IMG/VR virus record: IMGVR_UViG_3300036766_000032
Span: 1-64,000 of that record
Source of the DNA: a virus
DNA length: 64,000 bases
Direction: 5' to 3' (one strand)
A program made the position numbers and the translations under genes. Under the pieces are notes generated by a model that saw nothing but the letters and a program-made list of their open reading frames with translations, did no database searches and was not told where the DNA came from. Positions 23,374 through 30,303 of the stretch are shown piece after piece. Numbering within the stretch: position 1 is the stretch's first letter; the number at the start of each line of letters is the position of its first letter.

Positions 23374-23840
23374 CGATTAAGTTCGAACTCGGTGAACGTG
23401 TCGGCATACAACCTGCCCGCACATACGCAAACGCCGAGCTCTGGTCAACTGGGACAATAACGAGAGTCACGAAGACCTTGGTCGAAGTGACTACGGACAG
23501 CGGGTCGAAGAAACGCTTCCGCATCTCGGACTGGCGCGACGCCGATTCTTCATCCGAGTGGAATCGAGCCTTCCTTTGCATCGAAGCGCATGCTCTGGAA
23601 CACAATGTCTCGGCCAGGAAGAAGCAAGAGACTCAGCGCGCTCGCACTGAGTTAACCAAGACAATCGCGGAAGCTTCCCCTGACCACGTGCTCAGGCTCC
23701 GTGCGCTGGTGGCTGCGTTCATGGTCGATGAAGCTGAGCGTGTTAGAATTCAAGGACTCGTCGATGCGAAGTTACAGGGTGGGGGAACGACTTGCGAGGA
23801 AGCGCGCTCTGCCTCTACGGACAGCTACCTGGATAAGTGA
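23370..23840 (+). CDS. Hypothetical protein with Tudor/KOW-like N terminus
   Basis: A 156-residue protein. Residues about 5-55 look like a small beta-barrel (LGERVGIQ, STGTITRVTKTLVEV, KKRFRISDW), the pattern of Tudor or KOW modules that bind nucleic acids or proteins; the rest is helical. The domain call is tentative. It is the last gene before promoter-like site 4. Confidence 0.55.
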   Translation: MTIKFELGERVGIQPARTYANAELWSTGTITRVTKTLVEVTTDSGSKKRFRISDWRDADSSSEWNRAFLCIEAHALEHNVSARKKQETQRARTELTKTIAEASPDHVLRLRALVAAFMVDEAERVRIQGLVDAKLQGGGTTCEEARSASTDSYLDK

Positions 23841-23864
23841 TTGTCCTGCAATTAGATTTAGATG

Positions 23865-23900
23865 TTTACTTTCCTATCTAACCTGGGTGATTATTAATCA
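23865..23900 (+). promoter_or_regulatory. Promoter-like site 4 with TGATTA-T-TAATCA operator
   Basis: TTTACT (23865-23870) and GATTAT (23889-23894) are 18 bases apart. TGATTA and TAATCA (23888-23900) form an inverted repeat around one base, a variant of the palindrome at sites 3 and 5. The preceding GATGTTTAC is shared with site 1. Confidence 0.6.
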
Positions 23901-23929
23901 TCAGCTAGAAACAACCAGGAGAGAAGACC

Positions 23930-24058
23930 ATGCGCAAGACCCGACTCACCGACCGCCGCTACATCAAGACCCTGATCAAGATGTACCTGCGAATCAAATA
24001 CGCCGAATTGATGCTGGCGCTAGACGCCGCACCCACTTCACTGAAGTTCGCCGCTTAG
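23930..24058 (+). CDS. Very small basic protein
   Basis: A 42-residue frame beginning at ATG 23930 after AGGAGAGAAGACC, the ribosome-site block seen at several genes of this phage. The product is strongly basic at the N terminus (MRKTRLTDRRYIKTLIK) with an amphipathic helix. Function unknown; its position right after a promoter supports expression. Confidence 0.6.
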   Translation: MRKTRLTDRRYIKTLIKMYLRIKYAELMLALDAAPTSLKFAA

Positions 24059-24069
24059 GAGAATGCAAA

Positions 24070-24318
24070 GTGTCTAACTACGAAACGTTCCTGTCTGTCT
24101 ATGGAAATCACTTGAAGTACTACATTCAGAAATATCCAAACTCGTATTCATACCAAATAGAAGAAGTTCCATCAGTGGCGTTGAAAATGGTAGCCGCGCT
24201 GAAGAAAGGCTCTGCGAGCATCGTATCCCCGGCTATTCGGCAGACGTGCAAAGACTTAGACATCCGATGCAGCGTCTCAAGTATAGTGAGTTATTTAAGC
24301 GAGGAGAGAAAGCCATGA
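24070..24318 (+). CDS. Small hypothetical protein
   Basis: An 82-residue protein starting at GTG 24070, after TAGGAG. Tyr-rich N-terminal 30 residues followed by helices. No motif recognised. It is joined by ATGA to the exported protein gene that follows. Confidence 0.5.
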   Translation: MSNYETFLSVYGNHLKYYIQKYPNSYSYQIEEVPSVALKMVAALKKGSASIVSPAIRQTCKDLDIRCSVSSIVSYLSEERKP

Positions 24319-24965
24319 AAACATTAATCGCCGGAGTCGTTCTGCTTGTCAGTGCTGTACAGGTCCAGGCTTCATGCAAAGAATTCCTGGAAGAGGTCAA
24401 GCCTTATCAGATCAACTATGCAGTGGCCACTACGATTTTCCAACAACAAGCAGCCTTGACGGGTATGCTCCTGGTCCAGAATCAGCACTCCGGGGAAGCT
24501 TGTAAATTCGATCCCAGTGCCTACGCTGGACAGGTCGCCAAGGAGCGCGCTCGGGTTCGAAGGAACGAGGAGGAAGCTGCGCGTAGGGAGGAGGAAGAAA
24601 AGATCAAAGCCGACGTTCAATCAATAATAATGGAACACAAGAAGGCGACAAAGGAATACAACCTCTGCGTCAAGACACAGACGGGGGACGTCCTGTCATG
24701 GTGTACCGAGATAATGACCAAAGGCTCTTCGATAGAATATCTGAAGAGTCAGTCTCTGGCAAGGAAGCAACGATCCGAACAGGCTGAGACAGTCAGGATT
24801 GCCGCCGCCCGTCAGGTTGAGTCTGAGATTAAACGACGCCAAGAATTCGATCTTTGCTTGACGTCCACCAACTTCGAACTGATCAACCGCTGCCGCGAGT
24901 TACTGAGAAATAAGGAGCTCACTCTGGAGACCCTGAAAGCCAACGTCGAAGGGAGCCTCCGATGA
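24315..24965 (+). CDS. Exported coiled-coil protein with paired-cysteine repeats
   Basis: A 216-residue protein. MKTLIAGVVLLVSAVQVQA is a clear signal peptide with likely cleavage before SCKEF. Residues about 75-110 are a charged Glu/Arg coiled coil. Two later segments repeat: YNLCVKTQTGDVLSWC and FDLCLTSTNFELINRC, each with two Cys 12 positions apart that could form disulfides, so it is suited to the periplasm. GGAGAGAAAGCC precedes the ATG. A role in envelope change, such as blocking secondary infection, is possible but unproven. Confidence 0.7.
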   Translation: MKTLIAGVVLLVSAVQVQASCKEFLEEVKPYQINYAVATTIFQQQAALTGMLLVQNQHSGEACKFDPSAYAGQVAKERARVRRNEEEAARREEEEKIKADVQSIIMEHKKATKEYNLCVKTQTGDVLSWCTEIMTKGSSIEYLKSQSLARKQRSEQAETVRIAAARQVESEIKRRQEFDLCLTSTNFELINRCRELLRNKELTLETLKANVEGSLR

Positions 24966-25174
24966 GTTCCTACAGTTACTGTGTGACCTGCGAAGTCCCG
25001 ATACACCCTGCTACCCTGTGGGAGATTATCGACGGAAAACAAGAGTGTGTTTCTGGGCATGTCAATCCACCGAACAGAACTAAGGACGAATTCTTACTGG
25101 ATTTGGCAGAGCGCGTACAAGTGCTTGAGATGCTGGGTCGGCAGCGTAGCGACAAATTGAAGAGTAATCTATGA
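24962..25174 (+). CDS. Small Cys-containing protein
   Basis: A 70-residue protein coupled by ATGA. CVTC near residue 7 and a later C..H could hold zinc; the C-terminal half is a helix. Not recognised. It ends just before the second copy of the 93-base leader. Confidence 0.55.
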   Translation: MSSYSYCVTCEVPIHPATLWEIIDGKQECVSGHVNPPNRTKDEFLLDLAERVQVLEMLGRQRSDKLKSNL

Positions 25175-25180
25175 AGTACT

Positions 25181-25273
25181 AAGTTGTTGATTGTAGGTAT
25201 ATTAAAACGCTTTACTTAGGGGACTTCATCGGGTGTATGATTAATCATACCCACTGGAGAGAAAGCCATGAAA
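25181..25273 (+). repeat. 93-base leader repeat, copy B
   Basis: Near-identical to 22441-22533 (offset 2740 bases), with three differences between the -35 and -10 boxes. It ends in the ATG and second codon of the gene at 25268. Confidence 0.9.
25211..25249 (+). promoter_or_regulatory. Promoter-like site 5 with perfect 14-base palindrome
   Basis: Same elements as site 3: TTTACT (25211-25216), TATGAT (25236-25241) and palindrome TATGATTAATCATA (25236-25249). It drives the last + strand gene before the convergent late genes. Confidence 0.7.
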
Positions 25274-25534
25274 AACAAAGACCGAGTTGTCGAAGTCGCT
25301 GCCAAAGCTTTCAAAGTCTCGGGCCAATATAAATCTGTCCTCGAAGCCGCCCGTGCCATTGCGCAGTATCGGTCAGAATCTGAAGCCGCTTATAAAGTCT
25401 ATCTGGAGTCTGAAGGTCAGGTGTCTCAGGAGGCTTACAAGGACGCAGCTCTCGCAGTACAGAGAACGAATGTAGCCTACAAGGCTTATAAAGCATTCCT
25501 GGTCGCTGAACTTTCCGCAGCTCGCGCAAGCTAG
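25268..25534 (+). CDS. Small helical protein, last early gene
   Basis: An 88-residue Ala/Lys/Tyr/Glu-rich helical protein with no recognised family. Internal similarity is visible between AAYKVYLESEG and VAYKAYKAFL, suggesting a helical repeat. Its TAG at 25532-25534 overlaps the stop codon of the convergent gene in the palindrome CTAG. Confidence 0.65.
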   Translation: MKNKDRVVEVAAKAFKVSGQYKSVLEAARAIAQYRSESEAAYKVYLESEGQVSQEAYKDAALAVQRTNVAYKAYKAFLVAELSAARAS

Positions 25535-25893
25535 GTCTGCTTGGCAGGGGCGTAGTACCTGCGCAGCGCCGCCTTGTCCGCGTTGCAGCGCTCTAGCGTC
25601 TTCAGCAACGCCTTTGCTTTGGTCCGGCGCGGCAGTGGGCAGTCCTCCAGCAAGTAAGCGGGTGGTGGAGGTGCGCTACGCGTCAAGGCGTCCAGCGCGG
25701 ATCGCAGAGCGACGTCACCCCCCTGTAGCCGCGTGTCTCCGTCGCTCACTTGCGACGCCATGAAGCCCGTCGAACCGGTCAGCGCTGCGATGAGCGCGGT
25801 CACAGCCAGCACCGCCGTCTTCGTTCCCATCAGTTGCACGATGCCGTCCACTACGACTACAACACGGTTCTTTGGTTCTGCGGTCATGTTCAT
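25531..25893 (-). CDS. Membrane-anchored lysis-region protein, possible spanin or holin-like
   Basis: A 120-residue protein with one membrane segment at about residues 24-48 (KTAVLAVTALIAALTG) and a C-terminal domain of about 70 residues with two Cys and a basic end. It lies directly after the endolysin gene. A membrane anchor plus an external helical domain fits an inner-membrane spanin or a class III-like holin; the sequence does not decide between them. It is the last gene of the late - strand operon and converges with the early genes. Confidence 0.55.
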   Translation of the reverse strand: MNMTAEPKNRVVVVVDGIVQLMGTKTAVLAVTALIAALTGSTGFMASQVSDGDTRLQGGDVALRSALDALTRSAPPPPAYLLEDCPLPRRTKAKALLKTLERCNADKAALRRYYAPAKQT

Positions 25894-25904
25894 GCACTAC
25901 CTCC

Positions 25905-26390
25905 TCACGTTTGCACTGTTACCGGCGCTGCGATCAGGCTGAGCAACTCAATGAACCGCCTTCTTGCTTCCGGTCCGGAGTTCGGGTACACGTACGCTCC
26001 GTCCTTGTCCCGCGCCCAGAGCGTCTTGCGTCCGTTCAATAGCGGCCTCAGGTCCAGGTGCAGCATCGGCCCCGGATGCGTGAACGGGTATAGTCCGATC
26101 CCGCCCCACCACTCCTCCATCTCCACAGCGAGCAGCCACGCCTCACTGACGTCCCCCTTGGGGAATACATCGACTGCGTCGGATAGACGTCCCACGGCGT
26201 AGTGGCGTGACGTTGGCGCCCCGTCTAGGCGTGCGAGCGCGCCCTTGGCCGGTGACGGGGTCAGTGGGTGCTTATAGATCTCGCGGAAGTTGTCGAGTAG
26301 CAGAATCAACGCCGGGTCCGCATACGTGTCCGGGTCTTCTGGGAACTCTGACGGTTTGAAGTACTTGATCTCGGTCCAGTCTATCGGCAC
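25905..26390 (-). CDS. Endolysin-like M15 family peptidase
   Basis: A 161-residue protein matching the M15-type (Peptidase_M15_3-like) zinc peptidases. KYFKPSEF at the N terminus, SRHYAVGRLSDAVDVF with zinc His and Asp near residues 81-93, and LHLDLRP with the last His near 130 form the active site. Such enzymes cut peptide bonds in peptidoglycan. No signal peptide or cell-wall-binding domain is present, so release would need a holin, consistent with the membrane protein encoded next. Confidence 0.82.
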   Translation of the reverse strand: MPIDWTEIKYFKPSEFPEDPDTYADPALILLLDNFREIYKHPLTPSPAKGALARLDGAPTSRHYAVGRLSDAVDVFPKGDVSEAWLLAVEMEEWWGGIGLYPFTHPGPMLHLDLRPLLNGRKTLWARDKDGAYVYPNSGPEARRRFIELLSLIAAPVTVQT

Positions 26391-26405
26391 GTGGGCATCC
26401 TCCTG

Positions 26406-27344
26406 TTAGCGAATCACACAGCCGCTGCGCACGCCGCTGTGCATTGCGGTACATGCCATCTGCCCGGCTGCGTTGAGGGCGTTGATCATGTACGTGTCGG
26501 GCAGAAGCAAGGGTAGGCCAGACGACCAGACAGCGCCGGTGCTCCCCAGCGCACCAACGTACACACCCGAGTCGTTGATGTCCGCCGCAAGCGCTCCCTC
26601 CTCCGTGTAGTGCGCACCGTCTGCGTAGTCCACGATGGACATCGGTACTCCGTAGAAGACGAACCCGACGACTGCGTCCCCATGATTGTTGATCGCAGCG
26701 GTCTTCGGAGTGCCGAAGGCGAAGAATGCCGTTGCCGAGTCCTCTGTGTCTTGGTCGCTGAATCGCGCGATGCCGTTCTCATCCGAGCCGACGATAGTCT
26801 TGTGACACACTCCGTCGCCGAGGTCATTGAGTGCGTAGACCTCTGCGCACGTCGCAGGCTTGATGTTCATGCCGTCGTACGTGAGTGCCGCCCCGCCGCT
26901 GCTGTAGGCGGTGTTGCTGACTGCGTCAACCTGCAACCCAATAACCTGCGCAGGAGCGCCGTTGGTCCATAGGGTAGCCACCGGCAGACTCGCCTTAGCC
27001 CCTTGACTAGCGCCACCGATGTGGATGCCGTCGGAGCTGACCGCTGTTACACGCGTGTCCGTCTTACCGGCGGCCGGAGTCAGCCACGCTATCTCATTGG
27101 CGGAGTCGAACCGGAACGAGAAGTTGCGCTGGTAGCTGCAACAGAAGCGGTTGACGTACTTCTTCCATGTGTAAGTCGCGTTGCAATAAGCGTTCCCGTA
27201 GTCATCGACTGCCACACACTCCACAGAGCGAGTCGCTGTCGTTGGAACTGTAGACGTAACCGGTGGAAGAGGACTGACTTCAACGACTGCCGCCTGTGCG
27301 AAGGACAAGACGAAGCTCAACACTAACAGAATCAGAATACGCAT
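26406..27344 (-). CDS. Secreted HAF-repeat-like protein
   Basis: A 312-residue protein with a signal peptide (MRILILLVLSFVLSFAQA, likely cut before AVVEV). The body has repeated short blocks such as AINNHGDAVVGFV, ALNDLGDGVC, DINDSGVYVGAL and ALNAAGQMACTA, the pattern of HAF-type extracellular repeats, which likely form a beta-propeller. Several Cys near residues 43-70 and at the end may form disulfides. It lies between tail fibre and lysis genes. A secreted propeller is unusual in a phage; it could bind surface sugar or be added to the virion after export. Confidence 0.65.
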   Translation of the reverse strand: MRILILLVLSFVLSFAQAAVVEVSPLPPVTSTVPTTATRSVECVAVDDYGNAYCNATYTWKKYVNRFCCSYQRNFSFRFDSANEIAWLTPAAGKTDTRVTAVSSDGIHIGGASQGAKASLPVATLWTNGAPAQVIGLQVDAVSNTAYSSGGAALTYDGMNIKPATCAEVYALNDLGDGVCHKTIVGSDENGIARFSDQDTEDSATAFFAFGTPKTAAINNHGDAVVGFVFYGVPMSIVDYADGAHYTEEGALAADINDSGVYVGALGSTGAVWSSGLPLLLPDTYMINALNAAGQMACTAMHSGVRSGCVIR

Positions 27345-27368
27345 ATCTATTCTCCTTTCGTGGTTGTA

Positions 27369-28187
27369 CTACGTTGTCGGTTCACTAATAATCCACGCTA
27401 CGCTCGACGTGTCCGCTCCGCTAGTGGACGTTATGTTGAACGACGTGCCCGGTGTACGCGCGGAGACATAGAGCGCTCCAGGCGTACCCCCAACTACATT
27501 AGAGGTCAGGAAGATGCGGCTAGTCGTCGTCACTGCCGTGGTAGGGACCGTGATCGTCCCGCCCGACAGTGCGATTAGTCCCTGTCGATCATCGCCAGCT
27601 CCCAGCTCCTTCACCTCCAGCCCCAACTTCTCCACCTTTTCATCTTGCAACTCTCGCAGCGCCGCATGCACCGTCTGGGCTATGAGTCCGCCGGTTGTAG
27701 AAGAGAACGCTACCTGCTCAGCAGTTAGAGCTATTATCTCATCATGGAGTTCCCGCAGCGCCGCACCTACCGTCTGCGCTAGTAGCCCACCCGTGGCGGA
27801 GGAGTAGGACAGGTTCTCTGCACTGTGTGCAGTGCCCGACGCTAGATGGCTGCTTAGGGCAGCGTCGACATCGAGTATCTCGTCCTGTAACTCGATCAGC
27901 GCCGCATGCACCGTCTGGGCTATGAGTCCGCCCGTGGTGGAGGAGAACGCGATTTGACTGGCAGCTAGAGCTAATATCTCGTCCTGGAGTTCCCGCAGAG
28001 CGCCAGCTACCGTAACCGATACGATGCCTCCGGTAGCGGACGTGAACGTAATCATCGTTGCGTCGATGTAGTCAATGAAAGCAGCGAGAGTCAACTTGAA
28101 GTTGCTGCCCGCCTGAACGACCACGACCAACTCAGAACCGTCTAGCGCCGCTGCCGCTGATAGCTGACTGATCTTCTGGTTAGGCAT
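27369..28187 (-). CDS. Tail fibre-like protein with internal repeats
   Basis: A 272-residue protein. The N-terminal 40 residues (PNQKISQLSAAAALDGSEL) look like a fibre attachment module. Residues about 45-195 contain four or five copies of a unit FSSTTGGLIAQTVHAALRELQDE, and a longer 80-residue period is visible; the DNA has identical stretches at 27661 and 27901. The C-terminal 70 residues are Thr/Ser-rich beta structure ending in WIISEPTT, as in phage fibre tips. It probably forms part of a trimeric tail or tip fibre. Confidence 0.7.
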   Translation of the reverse strand: MPNQKISQLSAAAALDGSELVVVVQAGSNFKLTLAAFIDYIDATMITFTSATGGIVSVTVAGALRELQDEILALAASQIAFSSTTGGLIAQTVHAALIELQDEILDVDAALSSHLASGTAHSAENLSYSSATGGLLAQTVGAALRELHDEIIALTAEQVAFSSTTGGLIAQTVHAALRELQDEKVEKLGLEVKELGAGDDRQGLIALSGGTITVPTTAVTTTSRIFLTSNVVGGTPGALYVSARTPGTSFNITSTSGADTSSVAWIISEPTT

Positions 28188-28368
28188 TGGCAGTCACCTT
28201 CCTTAGTTCGTCGAGGATCGGACGGAACTCTATCCAGCCGTTCTCAGTCAGTTCTTCATCTGTCTTCGCCTGCATCAGCAAGCAAGTCTCAGCCGTTGCA
28301 GTCAAGGTTCCGGACCTGTCACGGCGAAGCACAAGGTCGCCTCCTACGTATTTGAGTTCCATACTCAC
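28180..28368 (-). CDS. Small hypothetical protein
   Basis: A 62-residue protein between fibre genes, overlapping the next gene by eight bases. Mixed beta N terminus and helical C terminus; perhaps a fibre chaperone, judging only by position. Confidence 0.5.
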   Translation of the reverse strand: MSMELKYVGGDLVLRRDRSGTLTATAETCLLMQAKTDEELTENGWIEFRPILDELRKVTANA

Positions 28369-28375
28369 ACCCCCA

Positions 28376-28993
28376 CTAAGTTAACATCCGTTGCCACTCT
28401 AACGTGACGGCCCCGTTGCGAGCAGCCAGAGTCACATTAACTCCGTCCGACCAAAGAAACCCCATTCGCAAAGGGGAGCCAGATTCCACCCACACCCCTG
28501 AAAAATTCAGTCGTAGACGCACACCAGACCCAGAGGTGGCAAAGTTGTACCATCCTGGAGCATCCGCGACCCATCCGGTATTATTTGGCATGTACAGACT
28601 TCCTACAGTTCCGGAGGACTTGTCTACGTCTCCACCGACGAACCCGATCCCATCCTGAATGCCCGTATATGGGATCACAGCTCCATCTCCCCCGTCGTGA
28701 TTGTGACTGTACCCGTTGGTCACCATCTTTGACGAAACATCAGTCGCAAGAGTTGCAGCCGTGACGCTTCCCAATGCGAACTTCTCGTCCGTAGCGGCTT
28801 GATCTCTAACGGTTGCCGCCGTCACCGCCTGAACTCCCGATCCTTGATCCAGTGCTGCTGCCTGGATCCGTGGCGCTGTCGCACCACCGTCAGAGATCGC
28901 CAGAGGATTGTCCCGAAGCGCCACGAGCAGCGCAGACGTGATCGGGCTGCGCGGGTCAATGTCGGTCTCAATGATCGTTGTGAATGCAGTCAT
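28376..28993 (-). CDS. Tail appendage protein, paralogue 1
   Basis: A 205-residue protein, one of three tandem relatives. The N-terminal 105 residues, starting MTAFTTI, are shared with the two upstream genes and end in a His-rich SHNHDGGDG block. The C-terminal 95 residues are beta-rich and differ from the other copies. Conserved base and variable tip are typical of receptor-binding or tail-tip proteins. Confidence 0.7.
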   Translation of the reverse strand: MTAFTTIIETDIDPRSPITSALLVALRDNPLAISDGGATAPRIQAAALDQGSGVQAVTAATVRDQAATDEKFALGSVTAATLATDVSSKMVTNGYSHNHDGGDGAVIPYTGIQDGIGFVGGDVDKSSGTVGSLYMPNNTGWVADAPGWYNFATSGSGVRLRLNFSGVWVESGSPLRMGFLWSDGVNVTLAARNGAVTLEWQRMLT

Positions 28994-28997
28994 GAGC

Positions 28998-29627
28998 CTA
29001 GCCTATGGTGTAATAGTAAATGTAACGGGTGTCGCCGGACGTGTTGTAGATCCGTTGATTTTCTCCATCGTAAATGAGACTGACGCATAGTTGTGAACTT
29101 GAAATTGATGCTACGCGCCACCCCCACGAGAAAGTGTACAGCTCCAACCTTAGTAAATTATTTGGATCTAGAAGCATGATCAATCCCGGTGGGATGGCGT
29201 CCTGCGGTAAGTAGTCATTCCCTCCGATTGTGGTCACGCCCGCATGTCCTACCCCCTTGTAGATCTTCGCATTCCGGATAGTGTTAGCTAGAATGGAGGT
29301 CGTGTTTACCTGTCCTCCATCTCCTCCGGCGTGGTCATGACTGCTACCATTAGTGACCAGACCTGCGGAGATCGCTGCCGACACTTTGGCTAGCGACACG
29401 GCGAGTGCGCCAATCTTCGCAGTCGTAATGTCCGCATTGCGAATGTTCGCAGTCGCGACCGCCTGCGCACTCGCTACCTGATTCAGCGCCGCCGTCTGGA
29501 AGCGGGGAGCTCCCGCAGCGCCTTCTGCAATCGCGAGCGGGTTGTCACGGAGTCGCTTCTTCAACGAGTACACAATAGGACTCTCTGCGTCTACTTCCGT
29601 GCTTGCGATGGTTGTGAATATGGTCAT
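28998..29627 (-). CDS. Tail appendage protein, paralogue 2
   Basis: A 209-residue relative of its neighbours. It starts MTIFTTI, has the RLRDNPLAIAEGAAGAPRF segment near residue 25 and the SHDHAGGDG block near 105. The tip domain (residues 120-209) is different in sequence from those of the other two copies. Confidence 0.7.
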   Translation of the reverse strand: MTIFTTIASTEVDAESPIVYSLKKRLRDNPLAIAEGAAGAPRFQTAALNQVASAQAVATANIRNADITTAKIGALAVSLAKVSAAISAGLVTNGSSHDHAGGDGGQVNTTSILANTIRNAKIYKGVGHAGVTTIGGNDYLPQDAIPPGLIMLLDPNNLLRLELYTFSWGWRVASISSSQLCVSLIYDGENQRIYNTSGDTRYIYYYTIG

Positions 29628-30290
29628 CTAGTAGTCCCACTTCTGGTAATAGACATACCTGGTCGGTCCGGTAAAGTTATTGTTGTACACGTACGTGTAG
29701 AGTCCATCGAACCAGAATAGACCATTGGTCCACGCATTTATAGAGCTGAACGGTTGTCCTGGAAAGATCATAATCAGCACTACATTATCACTGACCGTGT
29801 TCCAATCCATAACGATGTTGTAGAATCCTTGTGCGGGGGTATATGCGGTGTTGGGTGGCAGGGTCCACCGACCGTTAATAACATTACCGTTCCGGTCCTG
29901 CATCAAATTAGGGTAGACCTTCGCTCCTCGAAACGCGTCCGCTGCGAAAGCTGCGTTTCCCAGCGGATCCCCACCACCCGCTCCTAGATATGATGCATGA
30001 TTGTGTGCGTCCCCGTTAGGAACCAGTTTCTGCTGTCCCGATGCGTCCAGCTTGTTCACGGCGAGCGTAGCGTTCGAGATCTTGGCAGTGGTGAAGCACC
30101 CGTCGCGCATAGTCGCCGTTGTCACCGCTGCGCTCGCTCCCGTCTGAAGCCCTCCCGACAACACCTTCGGCGCGCCTGCCGCGCCCTCCGTCATCGCGAT
30201 CGGATTGTTCGCGAGTCGTTGATAGAGCGACTCCTTCAGACAGGACTCCGGGGACACTTCCGAATCTGAAATAGTTGTGTAGGCGGTCAT
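29628..30290 (-). CDS. Tail appendage protein, paralogue 3
   Basis: A 220-residue protein starting MTAYTTI, with RLANNPIAMTEGAAGAPK matching paralogue 2 and an AHNHASYLGAGGGD form of the His block. The last 100 residues are rich in Asn, Tyr and Trp and probably form the binding tip. It directly follows the tail hub gene in transcription order. Confidence 0.7.
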   Translation of the reverse strand: MTAYTTISDSEVSPESCLKESLYQRLANNPIAMTEGAAGAPKVLSGGLQTGASAAVTTATMRDGCFTTAKISNATLAVNKLDASGQQKLVPNGDAHNHASYLGAGGGDPLGNAAFAADAFRGAKVYPNLMQDRNGNVINGRWTLPPNTAYTPAQGFYNIVMDWNTVSDNVVLIMIFPGQPFSSINAWTNGLFWFDGLYTYVYNNNFTGPTRYVYYQKWDY

Positions 30291-30303
30291 GTGTCTCTCT
30301 CAC

